From Bermanella sp044597725 (GTDB taxonomy: Bacteria > Pseudomonadota > Gammaproteobacteria > Pseudomonadales > Oceanobacteraceae), in assembly GCF_044597725.1 (NCBI RefSeq), contig NZ_CP139003.1, positions 496,001 through 560,000 of the forward strand: DNA of 64,000 nucleotides, read 5' to 3'. Positions within the stretch are counted from its first letter, which is position 1. The number at the start of each line of letters is the position of its first letter. The notes under the pieces were generated by a model. That model made no database searches, had not been told where the DNA came from, and saw only the letters and a program-made list of their open reading frames with translations. Of this stretch, positions 45,173 through 54,336 are shown one piece after another. A program made the translations under genes and the position numbers.

Positions 45173-46339
45173 ATGGCACGAAAAATTAATCGACGCTTTT
45201 GGTTTAATTTACATGGCTGGTTCTCATTACCTGTGTGGGTGGTGTTTGCCTTTGTTTGCATTACGGGCACCATTTCTGTGCTTAGCCACGAAATTACTTG
45301 GCTAACCAATTCCGATGCGCGCGCAACTAACCCTCAGCAAGAAGCGGTTAAACCCATGGGGGATATTATTGCAGCGGTGCAAGATGCTTACCCCTCTGCG
45401 GATGTTAGCTGGGTGATGACCCGCGAACCCTATTTAACCTATGCCGTTAACTTTACCGATGTGGGAAAACCATCGGCCACGGCCTATGTAAACCAATACA
45501 CGGGTGAGGTGCAGGAAGTCTTTCAGGGTTTTACGTTTATTGGTTTTATGCGTGCGTTGCATGGGTGGTTGTTATTCCCTTGGCATCATAACTTTAGTGT
45601 GGGTTATTACCTGGTAAGCGCTATGGCGTTTGTGATGTTGGGGGCGTTAGTTACTGGCTTGGTGGTGTATAAAAAGTTTTGGCGCGCATTTTTTAAGCCG
45701 CAATTAAGAGTAAATAAAGGTGTGCGTATTTTCTTGCAAGATGCTCATCGCTTTAGCGGTGTGTGGTCTATGTGGTTTTTATTGCTCATGAGTCTTACTG
45801 GGCTTTGGTATTTGGTGCAAGCCATTCTCTGGCATAACCATGTGGAAATTGAACCCCATGCGCCGGTGTTAAGTAATGATGTGGTACCTGGTTATCAAGC
45901 TTCGGCCCCTAACTTTAGTGTGGATGTAGACACCGCTATTGATTTAGCCAAACAAGAATTTGCCGATTTCTCTCCTACCTTTGTCATGCTACCTGAGCAT
46001 AGCCGTGGTACCTATAAACTAGCTGGCAGTGGCGATTATGTGTTTTTTGATAACTACAGTTACCAACTTAGTGTAAACCCTTGGCAACCTCAGGTTGAAG
46101 CGAGCATGCAGCCCAGCAATATGAATGCACTGCAAACGTTAGTACACATTGCCGATCCATTACATTACGGAACCATTGGTGGTCTGTGGACAAAAATTAT
46201 TTGGTTTATATTTGGTTTAATTTTATCGGGCATGTCGATTGCCGGTTTCTTTATTTGGCGCTTACGTTTAGTGGCCCTTAAAAAAGAAAAGGCCAATAAA
46301 AACACAGAGCAAACCATTCATGCCCAGGAGGTAAACTAA
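45173..46339 (+). CDS. PepSY-associated transmembrane protein (PiuB-like)
   Basis: About 388 aa from the ATG of MARKINRRF; GTG at 45164 is the alternative. Four TM segments: ~14-37 (WFSLPVWVVFAFVCITGTISVL), ~140-165, ~193-220 and ~345-370. His-rich positions (LHGWL, HRFSG, LHY) at the membrane edge are typical of the family, whose members may reduce siderophore-bound iron. It overlaps the next gene (TAATG). RBS is weak. Confidence 0.85.
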   Translation: MARKINRRFWFNLHGWFSLPVWVVFAFVCITGTISVLSHEITWLTNSDARATNPQQEAVKPMGDIIAAVQDAYPSADVSWVMTREPYLTYAVNFTDVGKPSATAYVNQYTGEVQEVFQGFTFIGFMRALHGWLLFPWHHNFSVGYYLVSAMAFVMLGALVTGLVVYKKFWRAFFKPQLRVNKGVRIFLQDAHRFSGVWSMWFLLLMSLTGLWYLVQAILWHNHVEIEPHAPVLSNDVVPGYQASAPNFSVDVDTAIDLAKQEFADFSPTFVMLPEHSRGTYKLAGSGDYVFFDNYSYQLSVNPWQPQVEASMQPSNMNALQTLVHIADPLHYGTIGGLWTKIIWFIFGLILSGMSIAGFFIWRLRLVALKKEKANKNTEQTIHAQEVN

Positions 46340-46809
46340 TGGCAAAGGTTTACGCAACACCCTGGCATCGTTTTAAATTTCTGTTAAGCGGTTTGCTGCT
46401 TATTTTACCCGTGTGGTTTTTGTATCAATCACTCACACCTGAGTTTCCCGATGCCTTAGAAGAAAAAGCAGTGGGCGATTATGTTATTACACCTATGCCC
46501 TACGAGCTAGGCCCAGCCTACTTACACGACGGTGTATATGTAAAAGACTTTTTGCTGACCTTTAGTAGCGGCAATATCGAAAACATTCGACAAGGTGTAT
46601 TAAATATTGGCGAAGCACCGCTTAGCATTAATGAGGTACATAACCTAACCGGCGAAGAAGGGTTTGTTCATGGCAGCCGACATGGTTTACATGTGCACGG
46701 TTTAGCTAAACCTCAGTTTAATGCGCAAGACAGTATTTGGCTTACGCTCGAAAATTGGGATGGCGAAGTGCTTACTGCAAACTGGCCGTTACCCGTGGGT
46801 TTAAAGTAA
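46339..46809 (+). CDS. Membrane-anchored periplasmic protein, His-rich
   Basis: 156 aa. Its start overlaps the preceding stop by one base. One TM segment at residues ~13-30 anchors a periplasmic domain. The segment GSRHGLHVHGLAKP near residue 112 has three His that could bind metal. Translational coupling to the PepSY gene suggests a shared role in metal handling. No domain name assigned. Confidence 0.7.
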   Translation: MAKVYATPWHRFKFLLSGLLLILPVWFLYQSLTPEFPDALEEKAVGDYVITPMPYELGPAYLHDGVYVKDFLLTFSSGNIENIRQGVLNIGEAPLSINEVHNLTGEEGFVHGSRHGLHVHGLAKPQFNAQDSIWLTLENWDGEVLTANWPLPVGLK

Positions 46810-46887
46810 CTGCTCTAATTTGGTGAAGGTCTGTACGATTTTAGTGCGCTCTATATCAGCGATAAGAAATACTGATCAATAACCCTA

Positions 46888-46908
46888 AAGCCTTATAAGA
46901 CAAGGCTT
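46888..46908. other. Hairpin downstream of the PepSY operon
   Basis: AAGCCTT (46888-46894) pairs with AAGGCTT (46902-46908). No T-tract follows, so it may be a weak terminator or part of the mqo regulatory region. Confidence 0.35.
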
Positions 46909-47004
46909 ATAGCCAAATTTTACGCAAAAAATCCGTTTGATACAGATGTGTCAATATTGCTCTCGTTTCCTAACGCATGTATAAAACGCTCGTTTGAATT
47001 TATT

Positions 47005-47050
47005 GGTGATTGAATTTTATTCAATCACCCATTGCTTACGGGTGATTAAT
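47005..47050 (+). promoter_or_regulatory. mqo leader hairpin with competing RBS segment
   Basis: GGTGATTGAAT (47005-47015) and ATTCAATCACC (47019-47029) form a perfect 11-bp stem with a TTT loop. GGTGATTAAT (47041-47050), just before the mqo ATG, repeats the first arm, so the AATCACC strand could instead pair with the ribosome-binding region. Confidence 0.5.
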
Positions 47051-47051
47051 T

Positions 47052-48539
47052 ATGGCGTTAAAAGAAATCGATGTTTTGTTGGTTGGTGGTGGCGTCATGA
47101 GCGCGACCTTGGGAACCTTGCTTAACAAGCTTGATCCATCTTTGAGTATGACCATGGTTGAACGCTTAGATCATGTGGCTCATGAAAGTACCGATGGTTG
47201 GAATAATGCCGGTACGGGTCATGCGGGGTACTGTGAACTAAATTACACACCGCAAAATAATGACGGCCAAGTTGAAATTAACCGCGCACTTACTATTAAC
47301 GCTAACTTCGAAATATCTTTGCAGTTGTGGAGTAAGTTAATTGCCGCGGGTGATTTGCCCGCCCCTGATAACTTCATTAACCCAACCCCGCATATTAGTT
47401 TTGTATGGGGTGAAGATAACGTTGCTTTTTTACGTCAGCGTTGGGAAAAGCTAAGCGCCCACCATTTATTTAAAGACATGGAATACAGCGAAGACCATGA
47501 GACATTGCGTCAGTGGATGCCGCTGGTTATGGAAAACCGAAACCCATCCGATAAAGTGGCGGCCACACGTATTGCCTATGGCAGTGACGTAGACTTTGGT
47601 TCTTTAACGCGCAGTTTAGTGAGTTCTCTACAAAAGCGTGATCAGTTCGATTTGCTACTAAGCCATGAAGTATCCGACTTACGTAAAAAAGATGATGGCC
47701 GTTGGAGTGTGCGTTTAAAAGATCGCAACACAGGTAAAACCCAAACCATTAAGGCTAAGTTTGTATTTTTAGGTGCCGGTGGTGGTGCGTTACCTTTGCT
47801 GCAAAAATCAGACATCGACGAAAGTAAAGGCTATGGCGGTTTTCCGGTATCGGGCCAATGGTTAGTATGCCAAGACGAAGACACCATCAAACAGCATCAT
47901 GCCAAGGTATATGGTAAAGCGGCTATTGGTGCCCCGCCTATGTCGGTTCCGCATTTAGATACGCGCATTATCAACGGCAAGCCTGCATTGCTATTTGGCC
48001 CGTATGCGGGCTTTACCACTAAGTTTTTAAAAGCCGGTTCTAAGTTCGATTTATTAAAGTCGGTACGCCGCAATAATCTTATGCCTATGATGGATGTAGG
48101 TGTAAATAATATGGATTTAACCAAGTACTTAATTGGCGAGGTCATGCAATCTCATGAAGATCGTATGAATGCCTTGCGTGATTATTTTCCTCAAGCCACA
48201 TCCGATAAGTGGAGTTTGGCTCAAGCGGGTCAACGCGTTCAAATTATCAAAAAAGATGGTACAGGTCGCGGCAAACTCGAGTTTGGTACAGAGCTTGTGG
48301 CATCTAAAGATGGATCGCTGGCTGCGTTATTAGGTGCCTCGCCAGGTGCTTCTGTAGCCGCCCAAGCTATGATCGAAGTCATCGAGAAATGTATGGCTAA
48401 CCACTTGCAAAATGATTGGAAAGAACGTCTTAAAGAATGGATTCCATCTTATGGTCAATCATTGGTAGACGATGCTCAATTATTAGAGAGCATTCGCCCC
48501 AATGTGCTTACCTCATTGGGTCTTTCTAGCACGAATTAA
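47052..48539 (+). CDS. mqo: Malate:quinone oxidoreductase
   Basis: 495 aa, peripheral inner-membrane flavoprotein oxidising malate to oxaloacetate with electrons to quinone. FAD motif VGGGVMSATLGTLL is at the N-terminus, followed by NAGTGHAGYCELNYTP, GVGAG-like VFLGAGGGALPLLQ, and GFPVSGQWLVC, all typical of Mqo. Length is normal. The leader hairpin suggests translational control. It replaces or complements cytosolic malate dehydrogenase in the TCA cycle. Confidence 0.95.
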   Translation: MALKEIDVLLVGGGVMSATLGTLLNKLDPSLSMTMVERLDHVAHESTDGWNNAGTGHAGYCELNYTPQNNDGQVEINRALTINANFEISLQLWSKLIAAGDLPAPDNFINPTPHISFVWGEDNVAFLRQRWEKLSAHHLFKDMEYSEDHETLRQWMPLVMENRNPSDKVAATRIAYGSDVDFGSLTRSLVSSLQKRDQFDLLLSHEVSDLRKKDDGRWSVRLKDRNTGKTQTIKAKFVFLGAGGGALPLLQKSDIDESKGYGGFPVSGQWLVCQDEDTIKQHHAKVYGKAAIGAPPMSVPHLDTRIINGKPALLFGPYAGFTTKFLKAGSKFDLLKSVRRNNLMPMMDVGVNNMDLTKYLIGEVMQSHEDRMNALRDYFPQATSDKWSLAQAGQRVQIIKKDGTGRGKLEFGTELVASKDGSLAALLGASPGASVAAQAMIEVIEKCMANHLQNDWKERLKEWIPSYGQSLVDDAQLLESIRPNVLTSLGLSSTN

Positions 48540-48609
48540 ATACTAAAACACACAATGATTTTTTAATTCTAAATACTTATAAACGTTAAAAAATGGGGAG
48601 CTGTTCACT

Positions 48610-49746
48610 ATGTTAATTGGTGTACCTAAGGAAATATACCCTGGGGAAACTCGAGTTGCTTTAATTCCAACTGGAATTCAAGACTTACTTAAAGCGGGTT
48701 TCGAAATTGTGGTAGAGCAAGATGCGGGCGAAGGTGCGCATTTTAGCGATGAAGAATATCGTACCTGTGGTGCCAGCATTGCACCTAACGCTAAGTCGTT
48801 GTACGAGCAAGCCGACATTATCGTAAAGGTACGTCAGCCGCTAGACGAAGAAGTACCCTTGCTTAAAGAAGGCAGTACGCTAATTTGTATGCTTGATGCG
48901 TGGTTTAATTTACCGCTGGTTAAGCAATTAGCTGAACGCAAAGTACGCTCGTTTGCTCTTGAATTTATTCCACGTACCACTCGTGCGCAAAGCATGGATG
49001 TTTTAAGTTCTATGGGTGCTATTAGTGGTTACCGTTCGGTACTGGCTGGTGCCATGGAACTACCGCAATACTTCCCTATGTTAATGACGGCAGCGGGCAC
49101 TATTCACCCGGCACGTGTTTTCATTATTGGTGCTGGTGTTGCTGGCTTAATGGCTATTTCTACAGCTCGCCGTTTAGGTGCAGTGGTTGAAGCTTACGAT
49201 ACGCGTACCGAAGTTCGCGAACAGGTTGAGTCTTTAGGTGCCAAATTTGTTGAGTTCGACCTAGAAACGGAAGAAGGTACAAACTCGGGTGGTTATGCCA
49301 CAGAAAAATCAGAAGAGTTTTATCGCAAGCAACGTGAACAAATGCAGCAAAAAGTATCACAAGCCGATCTTGTTATTACCACAGCCGCTATTCCGGGTAA
49401 GCAGTCTCCAGTTCTGATCACTAAAGACATGCTGCACTATATGAAAAAAGGTTCGGTTATTGTCGATCTTGCTGCCGAACGTGGTGGTAACGTTGAAGGT
49501 ACGGTTGCTGGTCATAAAGAATACATAGATGGCGTAACCATTATTGGCTATACCGATCACCCAGGTCGTGTACCGGTTCATGCTTCTCAATTGTTAACCA
49601 AAAACGTTTCTACTTTCTTATTGAATATGGCCGCCGAAGGCGAACTCAACATCGATATGGAAGACGATATTGTTGCCGCGACCATCGTAACTGAAGACGG
49701 TGAAGTCAAACACCAAGGCCTTAAAGCCCAGCTAGAGCAGGAGTAA
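48610..49746 (+). CDS. pntAA: NAD(P) transhydrogenase alpha subunit, part 1
   Basis: 378 aa, domain I (NAD-binding) of the proton-translocating transhydrogenase as a separate polypeptide. It begins MLIGVPKEIYPGETRVALIP. The Rossmann motif IGAGVAGLMAISTARRLGA is present, along with the RQD-type loop around TRAQSMDVLSSM. RBS GGGGAG. It is the first gene of pntAA-pntAB-pntB, in the split arrangement typical of many proteobacteria. Confidence 0.96.
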   Translation: MLIGVPKEIYPGETRVALIPTGIQDLLKAGFEIVVEQDAGEGAHFSDEEYRTCGASIAPNAKSLYEQADIIVKVRQPLDEEVPLLKEGSTLICMLDAWFNLPLVKQLAERKVRSFALEFIPRTTRAQSMDVLSSMGAISGYRSVLAGAMELPQYFPMLMTAAGTIHPARVFIIGAGVAGLMAISTARRLGAVVEAYDTRTEVREQVESLGAKFVEFDLETEEGTNSGGYATEKSEEFYRKQREQMQQKVSQADLVITTAAIPGKQSPVLITKDMLHYMKKGSVIVDLAAERGGNVEGTVAGHKEYIDGVTIIGYTDHPGRVPVHASQLLTKNVSTFLLNMAAEGELNIDMEDDIVAATIVTEDGEVKHQGLKAQLEQE

Positions 49747-49751
49747 ATATT

Positions 49752-50036
49752 ATGGAAATGTTTATCTTAACCTTAACCATTTTTGTACTGGCGATTTTCG
49801 TTGGTGTGGAAATCATCAATAAAGTGCCACCTACGCTACATACACCACTTATGAGTGGAACCAACGCTATCTCCGGCATCGTTGTGGTTGGTGCCATTAT
49901 CAGCTCGGGTGCAAGCGAGCATACAACCGTACTTTCAACGGTATTAGGTGTAGCGGCGATTACCTTGGCCACTATCAATATTGTGGCGGGCTTTATGGTA
50001 ACCGACCGCATGTTAAACATGTTTAAAAAGAAATAA
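49752..50036 (+). CDS. pntAB: NAD(P) transhydrogenase alpha subunit, part 2
   Basis: 94 aa with three TM helices (residues ~2-20, ~35-55, ~61-82), the membrane portion of the alpha chain. The motif VPPTLHTPLMSGTNAISGIV is diagnostic. It starts five bases after pntAA. Confidence 0.95.
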   Translation: MEMFILTLTIFVLAIFVGVEIINKVPPTLHTPLMSGTNAISGIVVVGAIISSGASEHTTVLSTVLGVAAITLATINIVAGFMVTDRMLNMFKKK

Positions 50037-50050
50037 GGTAGCGTGACACA

Positions 50051-51460
50051 ATGGAAACTTTAACTAACTTAGGTTATCTGATTGCCGCCGTGCTATTTAT
50101 ACTTGGCATTAAAGGCATGACCTCTCCCAAAACAGCTGTACGCGGTAACCAAATGTCGGCTACCGGTATGCTTATCGCGGTTATTGCCGCACTGGTCGAC
50201 AACAATGTTGTTAGCTATCAATACATTGTTATTGGTGTGTTGTTAGGCGGTACCATTGGTGTGGTGATGGCAAAACGTGTTGCCATGACAGGCATGCCCG
50301 AAATGGTTGCCACACTTAATGGTATTGGTGGTGGTGCTTCGTTATTAGTAGCCGCTGCAAACTATCTTGAAAGCCAAAAACTTGCCGAGATGGGGCAATT
50401 TACTGCAACTTACGATTGGTCGATTGCGGTTATTTTATCAATTTTAATTGGTGCGGTTACCTTAACCGGTTCATTCATAGCTGTGGGTAAATTAAAAGGC
50501 AGCATTGGCGATTCAAATAAAGTACGTCTTTATAAGTGGATTGTTAAACTGTGCTTTTTAACCCTAATTGCAGGTGCTACTTACTTTGCTGTGTATAACC
50601 CATTAGATGCCGATTTATTAATTCTGGGTCTTATTGGTGTATGTTTAATTTTAGGTATTTGCTTGGTGATGCCAATTGGCGGCGCCGACATGCCAGTAGT
50701 GGTTGCCCTATTAAACTCTTATTCTGGTTTAGCCGGTGCTGCTGCAGGTTTCGTATTAGGCAATAATGGTTTGATCATTACAGGTTCGTTGGTAGGTGCA
50801 TCGGGTATTATCCTAACCAGCATAATGTGTAAAGCCATGAACCGTTCTTTAACCAATGTATTATTTGGTGGTTCAATGGCCGAACAAAATACCATGAGCC
50901 GTTCAGAAAACGATGCGTTCTATGAAGGTAAAGTTAAATACTCAAGCCCTGACGAATTAGCCATGCTAATTGAAAGCGCACAAAAAGTTGTATTTGTACC
51001 GGGTTATGGTTTGGCCGTAGCACAGGCACAACACGCGACACGCGAACTGGCTAGTATGCTTGAGAAAAATGGCTGTGAAGTGAAATACGCCATTCACCCA
51101 GTAGCAGGTCGTATGCCTGGGCACATGAACGTATTGTTAGCTGAAGCCGAAGTACCCTATGACCAACTGGTTGAAATGGATGCTATTAACCCAGAGTTTT
51201 CACAAACCGACGTTGCCATCGTATTAGGTGCTAACGACGTAGTGAACCCAGCGGCAGCAGAAGATCCAAACTCGCCTATTTATGGCATGCCTATCCTGAA
51301 CGTGCACCACGCGAAAACAGTGGTTAACGTAAAACGTAGTTTATCCCCTGGCTTCGCGGGTATTCCAAACGGATTATTCACACTGGATAACTCGTTAATG
51401 GTAAAAGGCGATGCAAAAGATGTATTGCAGCAAACTATTGCTGCACTGAAAGATCTATAA
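50051..51460 (+). CDS. pntB: NAD(P) transhydrogenase beta subunit
   Basis: 469 aa. About nine TM helices (domain II) are followed by NADP-binding domain III: VVFVPGYGLAVAQAQH, HPVAGRMPGHMNVLLAEA and VVLGANDVVNPAA. With PntAA and PntAB it forms the inner-membrane pump that makes NADPH from NADH using the proton gradient. A strong terminator follows. Confidence 0.96.
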   Translation: METLTNLGYLIAAVLFILGIKGMTSPKTAVRGNQMSATGMLIAVIAALVDNNVVSYQYIVIGVLLGGTIGVVMAKRVAMTGMPEMVATLNGIGGGASLLVAAANYLESQKLAEMGQFTATYDWSIAVILSILIGAVTLTGSFIAVGKLKGSIGDSNKVRLYKWIVKLCFLTLIAGATYFAVYNPLDADLLILGLIGVCLILGICLVMPIGGADMPVVVALLNSYSGLAGAAAGFVLGNNGLIITGSLVGASGIILTSIMCKAMNRSLTNVLFGGSMAEQNTMSRSENDAFYEGKVKYSSPDELAMLIESAQKVVFVPGYGLAVAQAQHATRELASMLEKNGCEVKYAIHPVAGRMPGHMNVLLAEAEVPYDQLVEMDAINPEFSQTDVAIVLGANDVVNPAAAEDPNSPIYGMPILNVHHAKTVVNVKRSLSPGFAGIPNGLFTLDNSLMVKGDAKDVLQQTIAALKDL

Positions 51461-51493
51461 TCAATTCGGAGATCGATCGGACAAAAGGGAGAA

Positions 51494-51527
51494 AGCCCCG
51501 CAGACGCAAGTCGCGGGGCTTTTTTTA
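51494..51527. terminator. Intrinsic terminator after pntB
   Basis: AGCCCCGC (51494-51501) and GCGGGGCT (51513-51520) pair, followed by eight T. It also closes the convergent 51528 gene region. Confidence 0.9.
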
Positions 51528-53423
51528 TTAAGAGGCTCTTGCTTTCTCCATGTCTTCTAACAGGTGTTCAACTTTATTTTGTAACGATGCAGCCGTTACC
51601 TTTTCTGGGGTAATAGCATCGCCTGCTTTTAACTGTATTTTTGACCAAAAACGTTTAGGACGTTTTGTTAACGCATGACCGTCTTTATGACTAAACACAC
51701 TGCCCCATAATCCTTCTAGGGCCATAGGAATAACCGGCACCGGTGTTTCCTGAATAATACGTTCGACGCCTGATTTAAATTCATTCAGCTCGCCCGTTTT
51801 GGTTAGCTTGCCTTCTGGGAATATACATATAAGCTCGCCACTATCCAGTTCCTGTTTAATTCGTTTAAAAGCGGTTTCATAAACTACTGGGTCTGCTTTG
51901 GGCGAGCAAATAGGAATGGTCTTGGCCCATTTAAAAAAGAGTTTTAAGCCTTTCATTTCCGAGATACTACGGTCCATAACAAACCGAATAGGCCTATGAT
52001 GGCTGCCCGCGATAACCAATGCATCAACAAAGCTAACATGGTTACACACTAATACCGCTGGGCCATCGTCAGGAATCTTATCTAAATCGTGGTCCGATAC
52101 ACGGTACATGGTGTGCGTTAAAATCCAAATAAAGAAACGAAGAACAAACTCGGGTACTTGCATATAAACATAAGCTGCAACAAATATATTCATAATACCC
52201 AATATTAAAAAATACATAGGTAGGCTTATATCCAGTATGCTTAAAAGTAAAATACTGATAATCGCACTACCCACCATAAACAGTGAATTCATCATATTGT
52301 TTGCGGCAATGATTTGCGCTCGATTTTTTTCATCGCTTCGGTTTTGAATAAGCGCTTGCAAAGGTACAACAAAAATCCCACCAAAGGCACTTACCATGGC
52401 AATATCAAACATGATGCGCCAGTTTGCTTCTTCTTGAATAAACGAGAGTGCGGTCATGTCGCTGTATACTTGAAGTTGGTCGGCAGCAAAAAAGATATCG
52501 ATACCAAATATACTCATACCAATAGAGCCTATAGGAACAATACCCAGTTCAATTTTATGCCCTGAAAGGCGCTCACAAATGAGAGAACCAGCCGCCACAC
52601 CTAACGAAAACAACGTCAATAACAGTGTGACAATTTGAGTATTACCACCTAGATAGTCGCGGGCAAAGTTAGGAAACTGAGTTAAATAACTTGCACCTAA
52701 AAACCAGAACCAACTAATGGCCAATATAGAAAGAAAAACCGAACGCTTTTGTTTTGCTTGCTTAAAGGTATGTTTAAGTTCACTGAACGGGTTCCAGTTA
52801 ATAACCAAGTCTTTATCATTGGCAGGTGCTAATGGTATGGCGCGGCTACTAAGGTAACCAGAAATCGCAAAGAAAATAATACCACCTGCAATCCAGTACT
52901 TTGCTGCTTCTAAATCAAACATAAGACCAGCAGTGATAGTGCCTGCCAATATGGCTAAGAATGTACCCATTTCTACCAGTGCGTTACCGCCCACCAATTC
53001 TTCTTCCTTTAATTGCTGTGGTAATAGCGCAAACTTTACTGGGCCAAAAAAGGCCGACTGGGTGCCCATTAAAAAGAGCAGGCTTAGCAATAACACGGCA
53101 CTGTCTAAGAACAATGCAATGGCCGCTATAGCCATGATGAAAATCTCCAAGAGTTTGACCCAACGTATAAGCTGTGACTTTTCTCGGCTATCGGCTACTT
53201 GGCCAGCAATGGGTGAAAATAGAAAGAATGGCAGTATGAATAACCCAGCGGCTAAATTTGTATAAAGCGCGGCATCTTCTTGTGCCGCTAAACCACCAAA
53301 AGTAATAAATAGTAATAACGCATTTTTAAATAAGTTGTCGTTAAAAGCGCCTAACGCTTGAGTGACAAAATAGGGTAAAAATCGTCGGTGCTTAAGTAAT
53401 GTAAATTGTCCCTGCTGTGACAT
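51528..53423 (-). CDS. MFS transporter fused to PlsC-type acyltransferase
   Basis: 631 aa. Residues ~1-410 form a 12-TM MFS domain close to LplT: LPYFVTQALGAFNDNLFKNALLL and FSPIAGQVAD. Residues ~430-630 are an acylglycerophosphate acyltransferase with NHVSFVDALV (NHxxxxD type) and FPEGKLTKTG. Unlike E. coli Aas/LplT or three-domain fusions, no acyl-ACP synthetase domain is present. Probably lysophospholipid uptake and re-acylation. The gene is twelve bases downstream of a TetR gene on the same strand, so they are likely one operon. Confidence 0.9.
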   Translation of the reverse strand: MSQQGQFTLLKHRRFLPYFVTQALGAFNDNLFKNALLLFITFGGLAAQEDAALYTNLAAGLFILPFFLFSPIAGQVADSREKSQLIRWVKLLEIFIMAIAAIALFLDSAVLLLSLLFLMGTQSAFFGPVKFALLPQQLKEEELVGGNALVEMGTFLAILAGTITAGLMFDLEAAKYWIAGGIIFFAISGYLSSRAIPLAPANDKDLVINWNPFSELKHTFKQAKQKRSVFLSILAISWFWFLGASYLTQFPNFARDYLGGNTQIVTLLLTLFSLGVAAGSLICERLSGHKIELGIVPIGSIGMSIFGIDIFFAADQLQVYSDMTALSFIQEEANWRIMFDIAMVSAFGGIFVVPLQALIQNRSDEKNRAQIIAANNMMNSLFMVGSAIISILLLSILDISLPMYFLILGIMNIFVAAYVYMQVPEFVLRFFIWILTHTMYRVSDHDLDKIPDDGPAVLVCNHVSFVDALVIAGSHHRPIRFVMDRSISEMKGLKLFFKWAKTIPICSPKADPVVYETAFKRIKQELDSGELICIFPEGKLTKTGELNEFKSGVERIIQETPVPVIPMALEGLWGSVFSHKDGHALTKRPKRFWSKIQLKAGDAITPEKVTAASLQNKVEHLLEDMEKARAS

Positions 53424-53435
53424 ATCAGTATCTCC

Positions 53436-54035
53436 TTAGTGTTGTTTCCATGAGCCCAAGTAATGAGTTAGCAATGAATCAATCATGCTTATCTCATCAA
53501 TACTGCCTTGAGCAAAAAGCTTATCGTCGGTAGCGAGTGAGCAAATACCATGAACGGCTGCCCATATTACTCGTGATACCTGATGGCGGTCCTCTTTGGA
53601 GGAGGTTGGTTTAATGGTGGCAAGACAATCCTCGATAACCGAGAACAATCGCTCAATTCGGTTGAGTTGCCATTGGGGGATTTCGTCATCATCAATGTGG
53701 TGTTCAAATAAAATTTGCCACTGAAATGGGTGTTCTTTGGCAAAGTTAAGATAACTATAAGCAAACTGCTGCAGCTGCTGCTCTGGGTCCTCGACTTTCG
53801 ACATCACCTTCTCAATTTGCGCAGCGATCATATCGAGGGTTTTAGCATTAGCCGCTAATATCAATTTATCGTAACTGCCAAACAGGTTAATTAAGGTACC
53901 GGGAGAATAACCCACCATTTTTGCCAATTTACGCAGGCTAAGCTGGTCGGCTGGTTCTTCCTGCAGAAACGCTAATACCTGGTTTATCACCAGCTCTGAC
54001 AGCTCTTCTGGGCTATGATCTTTTCGTCTTGCCAT
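53436..54035 (-). CDS. TetR/AcrR family regulator
   Basis: About 199 aa from the ATG of MARRKDHS; a GTG at 54044 would add three residues. The N-terminal HTH is seen in SLRKLAKMVGYSPGTLINLFGSYDKLI. A variable helical ligand domain follows. A perfect inverted repeat and a degenerate copy lie just upstream, so autoregulation and control of the MFS-acyltransferase is likely. The ligand is unknown; fatty acids or lysolipids would fit the neighbour. Confidence 0.9.
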   Translation of the reverse strand: MARRKDHSPEELSELVINQVLAFLQEEPADQLSLRKLAKMVGYSPGTLINLFGSYDKLILAANAKTLDMIAAQIEKVMSKVEDPEQQLQQFAYSYLNFAKEHPFQWQILFEHHIDDDEIPQWQLNRIERLFSVIEDCLATIKPTSSKEDRHQVSRVIWAAVHGICSLATDDKLFAQGSIDEISMIDSLLTHYLGSWKQH

Positions 54036-54083
54036 TTTGAACACCGTTAAAAATTCTTGACTTGAGCAAATTAAGCTCTATTA

Positions 54084-54132
54084 TTCTGAACAATGTTCAG
54101 AATAATACGTTTATTTTGAACGCTGTACAATA
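54084..54132. promoter_or_regulatory. Tandem TetR operators
   Basis: TTCTGAACAATGTTCAGAA (54084-54102) is a perfect 19-base palindrome. TTTTGAACGCTGTACAATA (54114-54132) is a degenerate copy, matching 13 of 19 positions. Centres are 30 bases apart, about three helical turns, between the TetR gene and the small membrane gene. Confidence 0.65.
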
Positions 54133-54195
54133 TATTTTTAAGTAAATGTTAAACATTTTTAGAGTCGCTCTACATTGGGCGAAGGTGGTGGATCC

Positions 54196-54273
54196 ATGGG
54201 TTGGTTATTATTAGTAGTAGGGGTTATGTTTGTGCTGTATTTACGCAGGAAAATGTCAAAGCTGATGTCATAA
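54196..54273 (+). CDS. Tiny single-pass membrane peptide, 25 aa
   Basis: GGTGGTGG precedes the ATG. The product is a hydrophobic helix (WLLLVVGVMFVLYL) followed by a basic tail (RRKMSK). It lies downstream of the TetR operators and upstream of the DUF3127 gene. Such peptides are frequently unannotated. Real expression is not shown by sequence alone. Confidence 0.4.
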   Translation: MGWLLLVVGVMFVLYLRRKMSKLMS

Positions 54274-54336
54274 CCGCTTAGTCAGCTAGGCAAAATGCTG
54301 CTACCATTTCCCCCGAATAAACAGAAGGTAGCAGCA

